A stretch of DNA of 56,064 nucleotides from Chloroflexota bacterium (GCA_019873665.1 JAIOAV010000018.1:1-56064); one strand, 5' to 3'. Numbered from the stretch's first letter, positions 40,660 to 49,628 are shown. The notes: generated from the sequence alone by a model not told the origin. Numbers and translations: made by a program.

Positions 40660-42165
40660 CTATTCTCCCGCGGGGCGCACCCCCAGGATGCGTAGCTCTT
40701 GCTCGGTGAGGTCCACGCCGCGCAGATGCAGCCGGTTCCCGCGTAAACTCTCCAGCGCGTTCACGCCCATGCCGCCCAGCATCTCTTTGATCTCGATCGC
40801 CCAACTGCGCAGCAGGTTCGTCAGCCGCTCCGCGCCGATCTCCGGGTTGATGCGCTTGGTCAGGTATGGGTCCTGCGTGGCAATGCCCCACGAGCAGCGC
40901 CCCGTGTAACACATCTGGCAGACGCGGCAGCCCAGCGCCACCAGCGCCGAGGTGGCGATATAGACGGCGTCCGCACCCAGCGCGATCGCCTTCAGCACGT
41001 CGGCGCTGCTGCGAATGCCCCCTGCGGCCACCAGCGACACCTGATTGCGAATCCCCTCCTGCCGCAGCCGCGTGTCCACCGCCGCCAGCGCCAGCTCGAT
41101 CGGGATACCCACGTTGTCGCGGATCGTCTTGGGCGCGGCGCCGGTCGCGCCGCGCACGCCGTCCAGAGCGATGATGTCCGCGCCGGCGCGGGCGATGCCG
41201 CTGGCAATGGCCGCCGCATTGTGCACAGCGGCGATCTTGACCGACACCGGCTTGGTATAGTTCGTCGCTTCCTTTAACGCATAGATCAACTGCCGCAAGT
41301 CCTCGATGGAGTAGATGTCGTGGTGCGGCGCAGGGGAGAGCGCATCGGTCCCCACTGGGATCATGCGCGTTACCGCCACCTCTTCCGAGACCTTTTCGCC
41401 GGGGAGATGCCCACCGATCCCTGGCTTAGCGCCTTGCCCGATCTTGATTTCGATGATGCGCCCCGCCTCCAGATAGCTGGGATGCACGCCGAAGCGGCCC
41501 GATGCCACCTGCACGATGGCGTGGTCGCGATAGTCATAGAGGTCCGCGTGCAGGCCCCCTTCGCCCGTGTTGAAGAGCGTGCCCGCTGCCATGGCGGCGC
41601 GGGCCAGCGACTTTTGCGCGTTCAGGCTGATCGAGCCAAACGACATAGCGGAGAACATCACCGGCACCTCTAGCTGCACCTGGGGCAACACTCGCGTCAG
41701 GGGACGCAACGTTTGCGGCTCTAGCTCGACGCGCTCCGGCCTGCCGCCCAGATACGTGCGCAGCTCCATCGGCTCGCGCAGCGGGTCAATGGAGGGGTTC
41801 GTCACTTGGCTGGCGTTCAGCAGCAGGTGATCCCAGTAGACCGGATATGGCTTGTCGCTCCCCATGCCAGTCAGTAACATGCCGCCCGTCTCGGCCTGCT
41901 TCAGGATGTCCTGGATCACTTCGGGCCGCCAGTTGGCGTTGGCGCGATAGGCGAGCGGCAGCTCGGTAATCGCCAGCGCCTGCGTCGGGCAAAACGTCAC
42001 GCAACGATGACAGCCGACGCAGTCGGCGTCGTGGCTATAGATTGCGCCCTCCTCGGCATCGTAACAGTGCACGCCAAAGCCGCACTGCCGGACACAGACC
42101 TGGCATTGGATGCAGCGGGATTCGTCCCGCACCACGCGAAAGCGCGCCGCGATATAGCTCTTCAC
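40660..42165 (-). CDS. Split glutamate synthase, ferredoxin-fused FMN domain subunit
   Basis: 501 residues. The N-terminal ferredoxin part has two 4Fe-4S motifs (Cys18-21-24-28 and Cys49-52-55-59). The FMN/2-oxoglutarate domain follows, with PVMFSAMSFGSISLNA, GIGGHLPGEKV, SPAPHHDIYSIEDL, VSVKIAAVHNAAAIASGI and ALDGVRGATGAAP. The 3Fe-4S motif is CRVCQMCYTGRCSWGIATQD. It makes glutamate from 2-oxoglutarate and ammonia delivered by the amidotransferase subunit, with electrons entering through its own clusters. It overlaps the upstream gene by 4 nt. Confidence 0.94.
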   Translation of the reverse strand: MKSYIAARFRVVRDESRCIQCQVCVRQCGFGVHCYDAEEGAIYSHDADCVGCHRCVTFCPTQALAITELPLAYRANANWRPEVIQDILKQAETGGMLLTGMGSDKPYPVYWDHLLLNASQVTNPSIDPLREPMELRTYLGGRPERVELEPQTLRPLTRVLPQVQLEVPVMFSAMSFGSISLNAQKSLARAAMAAGTLFNTGEGGLHADLYDYRDHAIVQVASGRFGVHPSYLEAGRIIEIKIGQGAKPGIGGHLPGEKVSEEVAVTRMIPVGTDALSPAPHHDIYSIEDLRQLIYALKEATNYTKPVSVKIAAVHNAAAIASGIARAGADIIALDGVRGATGAAPKTIRDNVGIPIELALAAVDTRLRQEGIRNQVSLVAAGGIRSSADVLKAIALGADAVYIATSALVALGCRVCQMCYTGRCSWGIATQDPYLTKRINPEIGAERLTNLLRSWAIEIKEMLGGMGVNALESLRGNRLHLRGVDLTEQELRILGVRPAGE

Positions 42166-43328
42166 CGCGTCGCCACCTCCGCGTCTGCGCTGACATGCTC
42201 GACCTCTCCCGCAGATGTAAAGGTCGCGCCGGGCATGACGCGGCCGATCACCGGCTCGCCGCCCAGGGGTGTCCAGGTGTTCTGTATGTCGGGGCAGACG
42301 AGATGGATCGCCGCTTCCTCTGAGGATAGGTAGAGCACCGGCCCCTTCGCCGCCGCGATCATGGGACGGAGGCGAATGCGATCGGTCAGGCCCATCATCT
42401 CACCGGTGCGACCCACGATGATGGCAAAGGGGCCGTTCATGAGCAAGCTGGGGTACACTTGACGCAAGAGGGTGTGTAGCCGCGCCGCTTCTGCATCCTC
42501 TTGCTCGATCTCGGACCAGAGCGGCGGTGCCAGGACGGTGGCCGCGATCTCGATCGGCAGGCCATGGCGTCGCACCAGCAGGTCAATCGCATAGGCGAGC
42601 ACCTCGGTGTCGGTCTCCATCGTGCACTCGTAGCCATACATCTCCAGATAGCGACGGTTGATGCCGTAAGACGAGATCTCGCCGTTGTGGACAACAGTAC
42701 AGTCGAGGATGTCGAATGGATGCGCGCCGCCCCACCAGCCGGTCGTATTCGTGGGGAAACGGGCATGTGCCGTCCAAAGATAACCGGCATAGTCATCCAG
42801 GCGGAAGAACTCGGCGATCTGCTCCGGAAAGCCGACCCCCTTGAACACGCCCATATTCTTGCCGCTGGAGATCACGAACGCCCCCGTTCGCTCGCGATTG
42901 ATCTCCATCACCTGGTCCACGACATAGTCATCCTCGCCATAGCCAGGAGATAGCTTGGTGTTGACGGTGAGGAAATAACGCCACAAAAGAGGCGGGTTGA
43001 CGACGCCACGCGTGGGGCGCGTCGGGATCTCTTCGCCCATCACGAGGCGAAAGCGGCGGCGCAGGTGTTCCTCCATTGCCTCACGCGAATCGGGGTTCAT
43101 GTACAGGATGTGAAAGGCATAGCACGCCTCGTAGCCGGGGTAGAGGCCATAGATGGCAAACCCGCCACCCAAGCCGTTGCCTCGCTCGTGCATATTGGTG
43201 ATCGCGGTGATGACGCTATCTCCGGACACGCACTGCCCGCTGCGGTCAATCATGCCAAAGATGGCGCAGGCTGCCGAGACCTTGTCATCGTGATACGGGT
43301 TGCTGAGATCGCGGATTTCAGAGCGCAT
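42162..43328 (-). CDS. Split glutamate synthase, class II glutamine amidotransferase subunit
   Basis: 388 residues with an Ntn-type GATase II domain. Catalytic Cys21 (AACAIFGMI) lies after a 20-residue leader that would have to be removed to expose it. Other landmarks are LWTAHARFPTNT, WWGGAHPFDILDCTVVHNGE and YECTMETDTEVLAYAIDLLV. It releases ammonia from glutamine for the FMN subunit. It overlaps its neighbours by 4 and 11 nt, so translation is coupled. Confidence 0.94.
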   Translation of the reverse strand: MRSEIRDLSNPYHDDKVSAACAIFGMIDRSGQCVSGDSVITAITNMHERGNGLGGGFAIYGLYPGYEACYAFHILYMNPDSREAMEEHLRRRFRLVMGEEIPTRPTRGVVNPPLLWRYFLTVNTKLSPGYGEDDYVVDQVMEINRERTGAFVISSGKNMGVFKGVGFPEQIAEFFRLDDYAGYLWTAHARFPTNTTGWWGGAHPFDILDCTVVHNGEISSYGINRRYLEMYGYECTMETDTEVLAYAIDLLVRRHGLPIEIAATVLAPPLWSEIEQEDAEAARLHTLLRQVYPSLLMNGPFAIIVGRTGEMMGLTDRIRLRPMIAAAKGPVLYLSSEEAAIHLVCPDIQNTWTPLGGEPVIGRVMPGATFTSAGEVEHVSADAEVATR

Positions 43329-44655
43329 GGGGCGTTACTCCGGCGGGAACTCGTGCGACGGTAAAGGCTTGTGTCCCCAACATCTCGGCGCGCAGCGCGG
43401 GCGGCAGTGAGAGCAGCCCGAGATCCGCCTGCACCAGCTTATCAGCAAAGCCCCGCACGCATATCCGGTTCTTGAGCAGATGATAGACGATGCCGGCCCG
43501 GTCCACCTCACCGGCGAAGATAAAGCCCACGACGCAGCCATCTTGCAGGACCACCTTCTTGTACACACCCGGCGCAGGTTGGCTGGTGATGATCTCGCAC
43601 CCCGTGGTTGCCTCCGGCGCCACCAGACCCGCCGAGAGAAGGGAATAGCCGAAAAAGTGCAGAGCATTCATGGAGGTGCCGCCGCCATAGATGCGCTCCT
43701 CGCCCGCCATATTCAGCCCGGCGATGCGCCCACCCAGAAAGGCATTCGGCCAGATGGGCGTCAGACGTGGCCCCCCGGCGATGATGTCATACGCTTCGGC
43801 CACATCGCCGCAGGCATACACATCGGCACGGGACGTCTGCATGTGGCTGTCCACGACGATGCCGCGATTGGTGACCAGCCCCGCCTGCGCCGCCAGCTCC
43901 AATCGTGGTCGCACGCCAATCGCCATGATGACCGTATCCGCCGCAAGCGCCGTATGATTGCTCAGCGTGGCCTGGAACTCTGGCAGGGTTGCGAACGCCT
44001 CACTCGCCGGGTGAGGCGGCGTCTCCACTGCAGCGAGCGAGCAGCCGGTCAAAATGCGCACGCCGTGGCGCTCCAGCAGCCGTTGCACCATGCCGGCGGC
44101 GATGCCATCCAGGGCGCGGCCCAGGATCTGAGGGGCGAGTTCGATGACAGTGGTCTGGATGCCGAGCTTGACCAGCGCCTCGACGGCGCTGAGGCCGATC
44201 AGACCGCCGCCGATCACCAGCACGTGGCGCATGCGCGGTGCGCGCTCCCGCAACCGCTGCACATCTTCCAGTGTCATGAAGGTATGATAGCCGATCTGCT
44301 CCAGCCCCTGCACGGAGGGCACGATCGGCGTGCCGCCCGTGGCCAAAAGTAGCTTGTCCCAGGGCAGCTCACGGCCATCATCCAGCGCCACGACCCGACG
44401 CGCGGTGTTGAGCTCCGCCACCCTGCGGCCCAGCAGCAGGTCAACGCGCTGCTCGTCATAAAAGGTGCGCGGGCGGAACAGGGTCTTTTCCAGGCCCACC
44501 TCACCGGCCAGATAGCGGCCGATCTGTGGGCGCGAGTATGCCGGATACGGCTCTTCGGAGATGCCGGTCAATGTCCCCTGTCGGTCCACCTGGCGGATCG
44601 CCTCGATGGCGCCGATACACCCCGCCGAGTTGCCGACGATGACGTAGCGGGTCAT
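43318..44655 (-). CDS. NAD(P)H:FAD oxidoreductase of the glutamate synthase operon
   Basis: 445 residues of the pyridine nucleotide-disulphide oxidoreductase class. The FAD-binding N-terminus is YVIVGNSAGCIGAIEA, then LLLATGGTPIVPSV, a second NAD-binding fold VLVIGGGLIGLSAVEAL, and the FAD-binding DVYACGDVAEAYDI. It is most like NADH-dependent nitrite or rubredoxin reductases. There is no redox-active CxxxxC pair. In this operon it probably takes electrons from NAD(P)H to the ferredoxin subunit, in the place of GltD. It overlaps the genes on both sides. Confidence 0.9.
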   Translation of the reverse strand: MTRYVIVGNSAGCIGAIEAIRQVDRQGTLTGISEEPYPAYSRPQIGRYLAGEVGLEKTLFRPRTFYDEQRVDLLLGRRVAELNTARRVVALDDGRELPWDKLLLATGGTPIVPSVQGLEQIGYHTFMTLEDVQRLRERAPRMRHVLVIGGGLIGLSAVEALVKLGIQTTVIELAPQILGRALDGIAAGMVQRLLERHGVRILTGCSLAAVETPPHPASEAFATLPEFQATLSNHTALAADTVIMAIGVRPRLELAAQAGLVTNRGIVVDSHMQTSRADVYACGDVAEAYDIIAGGPRLTPIWPNAFLGGRIAGLNMAGEERIYGGGTSMNALHFFGYSLLSAGLVAPEATTGCEIITSQPAPGVYKKVVLQDGCVVGFIFAGEVDRAGIVYHLLKNRICVRGFADKLVQADLGLLSLPPALRAEMLGTQAFTVARVPAGVTPHAL

Positions 44656-45101
44656 GCGGTCATCTCCTCGACCTTGAGCGCGCCGTTAGGGCAGTTCGCC
44701 ACACACGCCGGGATTGCCAGATCGGGACAGAGATCGCACTTGAGGATCACATGGCGCGTCAGATCGCGCACCAGCGCGCCGTAAGGGCACACCATCACGC
44801 AGGTCCAACACCCCATGCAGCGCGTTGCATCCGCGCTCACCAGCCCGGTCAGCGGGTCCTTTTGCATAGCGCCGGTGAGACACGCTGCCACACATGGCGC
44901 GTCATCGCAGTGCATGCAACGCACCGCCAGCGAGATCGGCCCAGCCTCCTCCACGTGCACGCGGGCCAGGGCGCGGGGCGTCTCCCGCCGGTGCGCCTTG
45001 TACACGTCCTTGGAGCGCGAGTGAGCCGTCAGGCAGTGCACCTCACACAGATGGCAGCCAATACATACCTGATCACAGACGACGATTCGCTTCCTGCTCA
45101 T
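44652..45101 (-). CDS. 4Fe-4S ferredoxin subunit (HycB/HydN-like)
   Basis: 149 residues with a poly-ferredoxin pattern. An N-terminal CDQVCIGCHLCEVHC cluster is followed by CMHCDDAPCVAAC, CMGCWTCVMVCPYGAL and CDLCPDLAIPACVANCP. About four cysteine clusters are therefore present. It would carry electrons between the FAD oxidoreductase and the FMN subunit. The start at 45101 is chosen to match family length; a GTG at 45164 would add 21 residues. GAGAGG lies about 12 nt upstream. It is the first gene of the operon. Confidence 0.9.
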   Translation of the reverse strand: MSRKRIVVCDQVCIGCHLCEVHCLTAHSRSKDVYKAHRRETPRALARVHVEEAGPISLAVRCMHCDDAPCVAACLTGAMQKDPLTGLVSADATRCMGCWTCVMVCPYGALVRDLTRHVILKCDLCPDLAIPACVANCPNGALKVEEMTA

Positions 45102-45279
45102 GGGCAACGAGACCTCTCTGGGAATAAAGGATGTGTGGGCGAGGGAAAAGAAGACCTCGCGCACCTGTCCGGCATTGGCTAGGGACTCGGCGGCGAGGTC
45201 TGACTGCGGTCGTCATACACCAGACGATCGGTTTGCTTCTGGCCTGCTCTGGAAGCGGGAGGAGGAGCGGAAACGGAAA

Positions 45280-45333
45280 GGACCCCGTGCCACCCGTTCC
45301 AGAACGTTCTGGAAAGACCCGGCAATGGGGTCC
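45280..45333 (-). promoter_or_regulatory. Structured leader hairpin with 18-bp perfect palindrome
   Basis: The 5' leader contains outer arms 45280-45291 and 45321-45333 that pair imperfectly (12-13 bp). They enclose the perfect palindrome TTCCAGAACGTTCTGGAA (45297-45314). On the transcript the structure begins about 20 nt after the start and is followed by a U-rich stretch (UUUCCGUUUCC), like an attenuator. As DNA it could instead be a protein-binding site. Confidence 0.65.
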
Positions 45334-45359
45334 AGCACTCGTTTCGTTAGAGTGGATGG

Positions 45360-45388
45360 ATTATAGCACAAGCTGTGTTGCCTGTCAA
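45360..45388 (-). promoter_or_regulatory. Consensus promoter of the split glutamate synthase operon
   Basis: Minus strand: perfect -35 TTGACA (45388-45383), 17-nt spacer, perfect -10 TATAAT (45365-45360). Transcription would start near 45353, leaving a leader of about 250 nt. Confidence 0.85.
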
Positions 45389-45493
45389 TAGACTTTTTCG
45401 TGTATTTTACATGTTTTTGGTACGAAATATGTCAGTTTCCAGAAGCGCAACATCTCGGTCAGGCGGTGCATGCCGCCGTAACATGGGCGTGAT

Positions 45494-45521
45494 TTGCCTT
45501 GCGCCGCGAAGCGCCTATACT
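45494..45521 (+). promoter_or_regulatory. Promoter of the amidohydrolase pair
   Basis: -35 TTGCCT (45494-45499), 16-nt spacer, -10 TATACT (45516-45521). Expected start near 45528, about 30 nt before the TTG start at 45559. Confidence 0.6.
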
Positions 45522-45558
45522 CCACAAACATCATCCGTGGTAGCAAAGGAGGTTCTCC

Positions 45559-46308
45559 TTGTCCGACATCCCGATCACGGACATCCATACGCTCTTTGGC
45601 ACACTCCCTGCCAGCGACCTGGACACAAGCCTGCCGACGCTCCTGCGCGTGATGCGCCGCCAGCATGTGGCGCAGGCGCTGACCTATTCGCTGACCGCCG
45701 TCCAGTTCGACGCCGCGGCTGGAAACGATGAGGCATGGCAGGCGCATCTGGCTCATCCGCAGCTCTATCCTGTCGCCGTAGTGGACCCGCGGCGCTGGGT
45801 CGGCTGCGAGGACGAGATCACCCGGCGCGGCGCACAGGGTTTTGTCGCTTTTCGCTTCTTTCCGCAGCGCCAGGGGTGGCCGATTGACGGTCTCCCATTC
45901 TGCAAGTTGCTGCGCGCGGTCGAGCGCACCGGCAAGCCAGTGATCGTTACATCCGGCGCGGCGGGAGACCCGACGCGCCTCTGGCATGCGGCACGCGATC
46001 TGAGCGTGCCGGTGGTGATCAGCGGCGTGGGATACGCGGTGCTGGGCGAGGCGCTGGCCGTCGTCCAGGAGACGCCGCACTTTTACTTGGAGATGCACAC
46101 CGTGACGCAGCCGTTCCAGATGGAGCTGACGGTGGAGGCAGTGGGCGTGGAGCGGCTCCTCTTTGGCAGCATGGCGCCGGCCCAATACATCCGCCCCAGC
46201 CTCAAGATGATCGAATGCGCCGAGATCGCGGCGGCCGACAAGGCGCTGATCCTCGGCGGCAATGCGCGGCGGCTATTCGCCCTGCCAGAACCGGAGGTCA
46301 TGCCATGA
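45559..46308 (+). CDS. Amidohydrolase-2 family protein lacking all metal ligands (probable pseudoenzyme)
   Basis: 249 residues with the amidohydrolase-2 barrel layout, but the ligand positions are changed. The HxH motif is DIHTLFG (one His only), the strand-5 and strand-6 positions read VIVTSGAAG and VVISGVGYA without His, and the final Asp is lost (LLFGSMAP instead of FGSD). The overall sequence still tracks its neighbour at 46305, which keeps all of these residues. It therefore probably serves as a non-catalytic partner. It starts with TTG; AAAGGAGG stands 6 nt upstream. Its stop overlaps the start of the next gene (ATGA). Confidence 0.82.
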   Translation: MSDIPITDIHTLFGTLPASDLDTSLPTLLRVMRRQHVAQALTYSLTAVQFDAAAGNDEAWQAHLAHPQLYPVAVVDPRRWVGCEDEITRRGAQGFVAFRFFPQRQGWPIDGLPFCKLLRAVERTGKPVIVTSGAAGDPTRLWHAARDLSVPVVISGVGYAVLGEALAVVQETPHFYLEMHTVTQPFQMELTVEAVGVERLLFGSMAPAQYIRPSLKMIECAEIAAADKALILGGNARRLFALPEPEVMP

Positions 46309-47060
46309 CATCATATCCCCTCGTTGACGCCCACCAGCACAATGGCCCTTGGCCTTTTCCCGGACGCTATGGTGGGGCCGGACTGAACCTCTACTATATG
46401 AGGCGGCAGGGGATCGCCGCGGTGATTATCTCCTCGACGGAGGCGATCGTCAGCGACATGGTCGCCGGCAACGCCCACCTGGCGGCGGAGATAGCCGGGC
46501 ATGCGGGCCTCTACGGATACGTGGTGGTCAACCCCAATGACTTGGCGCTCTCCTGCCAGCAGATGGATCATTACTACGCCAATCTGCAATTCGTCGGCGC
46601 CAAGATTCACCCCACATATGCGGGACATCCCCTGTCCTCGCCCAAGCAGGCCGCGCTCGTGGCCGAGATCGCGGCGCGAGGCCGTCCCGCGTTGATCCAC
46701 ACCTGGGGTGCGGGGGAGGTGCGGGCATTGGCAGCGCTGGCACAGCGCCACCCGCAGTGGAATGTGCTGATGGCACACGGCGGCGGGGACGCCTGGCGCG
46801 AGGCGATCGCTGTCGCGGCGGACACGCCCAACATCTACCTGGAGTTCTGTTGCAGCGCCGTGGAGCGGGGCAAGGTGGAACGCGCGGTCGAGAGGCTGGG
46901 CGCAGCGCGGGTGCTCTTTGGGTCAGACGCCACCCTGTTTGATCCCTGCTATATGCTTGGCATGTACGAGGAAGCGGAGCTATCGCCGGATGACCTGCCG
47001 TTGGTGATGGGGCAGAACGCGATCAGGCTCTTTGGCCTGGAGGTGCCGGCTACCGTATAG
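46305..47060 (+). CDS. Amidohydrolase-2 family metal-dependent hydrolase
   Basis: 251 residues. The motif set is intact: DAHQHNG (HxH), ALIHTWGAG (His), VLMAHGGGD (His) and VLFGSDATLFDP (Asp). Members include decarboxylases and hydrolases of the ACMSD/LigW and lactonase type; the substrate cannot be read from sequence. CCGGAGG lies 7 nt before the ATG, and the start overlaps the upstream stop by 4 nt, so the two are translationally coupled. An MFS gene follows 60 nt later. Confidence 0.88.
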   Translation: MTSYPLVDAHQHNGPWPFPGRYGGAGLNLYYMRRQGIAAVIISSTEAIVSDMVAGNAHLAAEIAGHAGLYGYVVVNPNDLALSCQQMDHYYANLQFVGAKIHPTYAGHPLSSPKQAALVAEIAARGRPALIHTWGAGEVRALAALAQRHPQWNVLMAHGGGDAWREAIAVAADTPNIYLEFCCSAVERGKVERAVERLGAARVLFGSDATLFDPCYMLGMYEEAELSPDDLPLVMGQNAIRLFGLEVPATV

Positions 47061-47120
47061 CCGCGCCTGCTGCCAAGGCTGCGCCACCGCGTCATCCACT
47101 CCGCACGCAGGAGATGTGGC

Positions 47121-48554
47121 GTGAAACGACTGCGTTGGCACGATTATATCAGCATCAACATCTACTGGCTGGGCCTGAACATGGTGAGCGGCAGCATGAC
47201 GCCCATCATCCTGCCCGTGTTGGTGCAGCAGTTCGTGCCCGACGAGGCCAAGAACACCTTCTATGGGAACCTGCGCTTCTACGGGCTGATGGTGGCGCTG
47301 TTGGTGCAGCCGGTGGCCGGCATGCTCTCCGATTGCTTCCGGTCGCCCCTGGGCCGACGTCGGCCCTTTATCATCGTTGGCGCGCTGCTCAATCTCCTGT
47401 TCATCGCCGCCGTAGGAATTGCCGGTGGCTATGCGGCGCTGTTTGTTGCCACGCTGCTGCTGCAAGTCTCGTCTAACATCGCGCATGGCGCGTTGCAGGG
47501 GCTGATCCCGGACCTCGTGCCGGAGGATCAGCATGGCCGCGCCGCGGCGGTAAAAGCGATCATGGAGCTGCTGCCAATCATCATTATTGCCTTCACCGTC
47601 GCCCGGCTGGTCGGCGCGGGGCAAGTGTGGGCAGCGCTCCTGCTGGTGGCGGGCGCGGTGCTCGCCACGATGTCGCTCACTGTGCTGACGGTGCGCGAAC
47701 GAGTGGCGTATGAGCCGGTGCGCACGCCGCTCGCTGAGCCACTGGCGCGCGCCTGCTTGCTGGCGGCGAGCTTTCTCCTCATCGTGCAGGGCCTGCGTGT
47801 TGTGACGATCTGGGTGGGCCGGGCAGTGCAGGGGAGCCTGACACTGCACCTGATCGTCGTGGGCGGAACGGGCTTGCTCGCCGTCGTCGCAGCCATCGTT
47901 GCCGGCGTATGGGTCAGCATGTGGCTCGGCATCGGCCCGGCGATCCGGCGCTATCCCTCCTTCGCCTGGTGGGTGGTGAACCGTCTGCTCTTTCTGGCGG
48001 CGATCGGCTCGCTGCAGGGAGTCGCCCTGTACTTCCTGGGGGATGTGGTGCATGTGGCGAATCCAGCCGCCACGACCGGCAACTTGATGCTGGTGATCGG
48101 GTTGCTGACGGTGTTATCGGCGCTGCCCAGCGGGATGCTCTGCGATCGTTTCGGACGCAAGCCGCTGCTGATGGGCAGCGGCCTTGTGGCGGGGGCGGGC
48201 ATCGTGCTGCTGATGTTGGCATCAGATTTGCCACTGATTTACTTTAGCGCCAGCCTGGTGGGGCTGGCGGCAGGCGTCTTTATGACCACAAACTGGGCGC
48301 TGGGCACGGATCTCGCGCCGCGCGCCGAGTCGGGTCGCTTCCTTGGCATCTCGAACCTGGCGGGAGCGGGCGCGGGCGCGGTGGGCGCCAGCATCGGCGG
48401 GCCGCTGACCGATTACTTCAACGCCTTGCAGCCTGGATTGGGCTATCAGGTGATCTTTGGCCTTTTTGCCGTTTGTTTTCTGCTCTCAGCGCTTGCCCTG
48501 GCTTGGGTGCGCGACGGCTATGCAGCGCACGCGGTTACCGATCTGAATGTGTGA
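47121..48554 (+). CDS. MFS transporter
   Basis: 477 residues with about 12 membrane spans. The loop 2-3 motif SDCFRSPLGRRRPFIIVG is like that of sugar or GPH-type porters, and loop 8-9 carries GMLCDRFGRKPLLMGSG. The start is GTG at 47121 with GCAGGAGA 6 nt upstream. It probably moves the substrate or product of the amidohydrolase pair. No specificity can be inferred. Confidence 0.9.
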   Translation: MKRLRWHDYISINIYWLGLNMVSGSMTPIILPVLVQQFVPDEAKNTFYGNLRFYGLMVALLVQPVAGMLSDCFRSPLGRRRPFIIVGALLNLLFIAAVGIAGGYAALFVATLLLQVSSNIAHGALQGLIPDLVPEDQHGRAAAVKAIMELLPIIIIAFTVARLVGAGQVWAALLLVAGAVLATMSLTVLTVRERVAYEPVRTPLAEPLARACLLAASFLLIVQGLRVVTIWVGRAVQGSLTLHLIVVGGTGLLAVVAAIVAGVWVSMWLGIGPAIRRYPSFAWWVVNRLLFLAAIGSLQGVALYFLGDVVHVANPAATTGNLMLVIGLLTVLSALPSGMLCDRFGRKPLLMGSGLVAGAGIVLLMLASDLPLIYFSASLVGLAAGVFMTTNWALGTDLAPRAESGRFLGISNLAGAGAGAVGASIGGPLTDYFNALQPGLGYQVIFGLFAVCFLLSALALAWVRDGYAAHAVTDLNV

Positions 48555-48638
48555 AACCAGACGGCCGTGTCATCCGTATATTGTATGGTTGACGTTGGGC
48601 ACACACAGCTCCACGCGCGCACGAAAGGAGATGAGAAA

Positions 48639-49568
48639 ATGGATTACGGTCGTGTTCTATCGCGAGCCTGGGAGATCACCTGGCGGTACAGGATCCTCTG
48701 GCTCTTTGGCTTTATCATGGCTTTGGCCTCTGGCGGGGGCAGCGGCGGAGGCAGCAACTCTGTGCGGATCGTTCTGGGCGATGGGCGCGGGCCGGCCATT
48801 GGCCCGATCGCTGCATGGCTCATCCTGCTCCTCGTGGTGGTTCTACTGGTCGTCGCTCTGGTGGTATTCGTGCTGGGGATCATCGCCCACGGCGCGCTGA
48901 TTGACGGCGCGCGACAGGTGGAGGAATCGGGTGTGGTGAGCGGGAGCGCCGCCTGGAGTGCCGGTGTGCGGCGCTTCTGGCCGCTGCTCGGCATTGACCT
49001 GTTAACGTTGGTCGCGGTGATCGTTCTGCTGCTGCCGATGCTCGTCGCCATCATCCTGGGCATTGCTGCTGTCGCCACTGGCGGGCGTGAGGCGGGCATA
49101 GGCGGCGGCTTGCTGATCTGCGGCGGGGTCTGCTATCTGATCCCCTTTGTCGTCGCGGCCATTCTGATCGGCTTTGTCGTGGTCTATGCCCGGCGGGCGT
49201 GCGTGTTAGAGGATTTGAACACCGTTGACGCGATCAAGCGTGGCTGGGAGGTGTTCAAGCGCAACGTTGGTCACACGCTGCTCGTCGGCGTGATCCTGAT
49301 GGTGATCAACCTGATCATCGGCGCGGTCTTTGTGGGTGGGATCTTCTCGCTCGCTGCCCCCGGCCTTGCCCTCTGGCAGACGACGCGCAACCCGGCGCTT
49401 ACGGCGGTCCCGCTCTGCGGTCTGGGCCTGATCCTGTTCTTGGTGGCACTCTTTGTCACGACACTCCTTGAGACATACCGCAGCGTCGTCTGGACGCTCG
49501 CATATCGCGCGCTGCGCGCTCGGCCGGAAGCTTCAGTGCCAGCGGAGGTTGAGCTGCCGACCGCATAG
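48639..49568 (+). CDS. Polytopic membrane protein of unknown function
   Basis: 309 residues with about six hydrophobic segments. It begins with DYGRVLSRAWEITWRYRILW, an N-terminal pattern of membrane proteins related to the glycerophosphodiester phosphodiesterase membrane domain group. A Gly-Ser-rich loop (SGGGSGGGSN) follows the first span. RRACVLEDLNTVDAIKRGWE in the middle is another conserved feature of that group. No catalytic residues are evident. AAAGGAG lies 8 nt before the ATG at 48639. It is flanked by a terminator downstream. Confidence 0.75.
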   Translation: MDYGRVLSRAWEITWRYRILWLFGFIMALASGGGSGGGSNSVRIVLGDGRGPAIGPIAAWLILLLVVVLLVVALVVFVLGIIAHGALIDGARQVEESGVVSGSAAWSAGVRRFWPLLGIDLLTLVAVIVLLLPMLVAIILGIAAVATGGREAGIGGGLLICGGVCYLIPFVVAAILIGFVVVYARRACVLEDLNTVDAIKRGWEVFKRNVGHTLLVGVILMVINLIIGAVFVGGIFSLAAPGLALWQTTRNPALTAVPLCGLGLILFLVALFVTTLLETYRSVVWTLAYRALRARPEASVPAEVELPTA

Positions 49569-49593
49569 GTTCAAGCTCGTGTGGTCAAGATGC

Positions 49594-49628
49594 CGGGTCC
49601 CGTGGATTTCCTCGCGGGGCCCGTCTTT
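49594..49628 (+). terminator. Rho-independent terminator
   Basis: A 9-bp GC-rich stem with one G-U pair (49594-49602 with 49615-49623) with a 12-nt loop, followed by TCTTT. It lies 25 nt after the membrane protein stop. Confidence 0.72.

Noticed and set aside
45240..45353. GGGTGGCAC-like stretch in the glutamate synthase leader, reminiscent of a T-box
   Set aside because: The following CGCG part is missing, and only about 60 nt lie upstream, too little for a specifier stem. The controlled genes are also not typical T-box targets.
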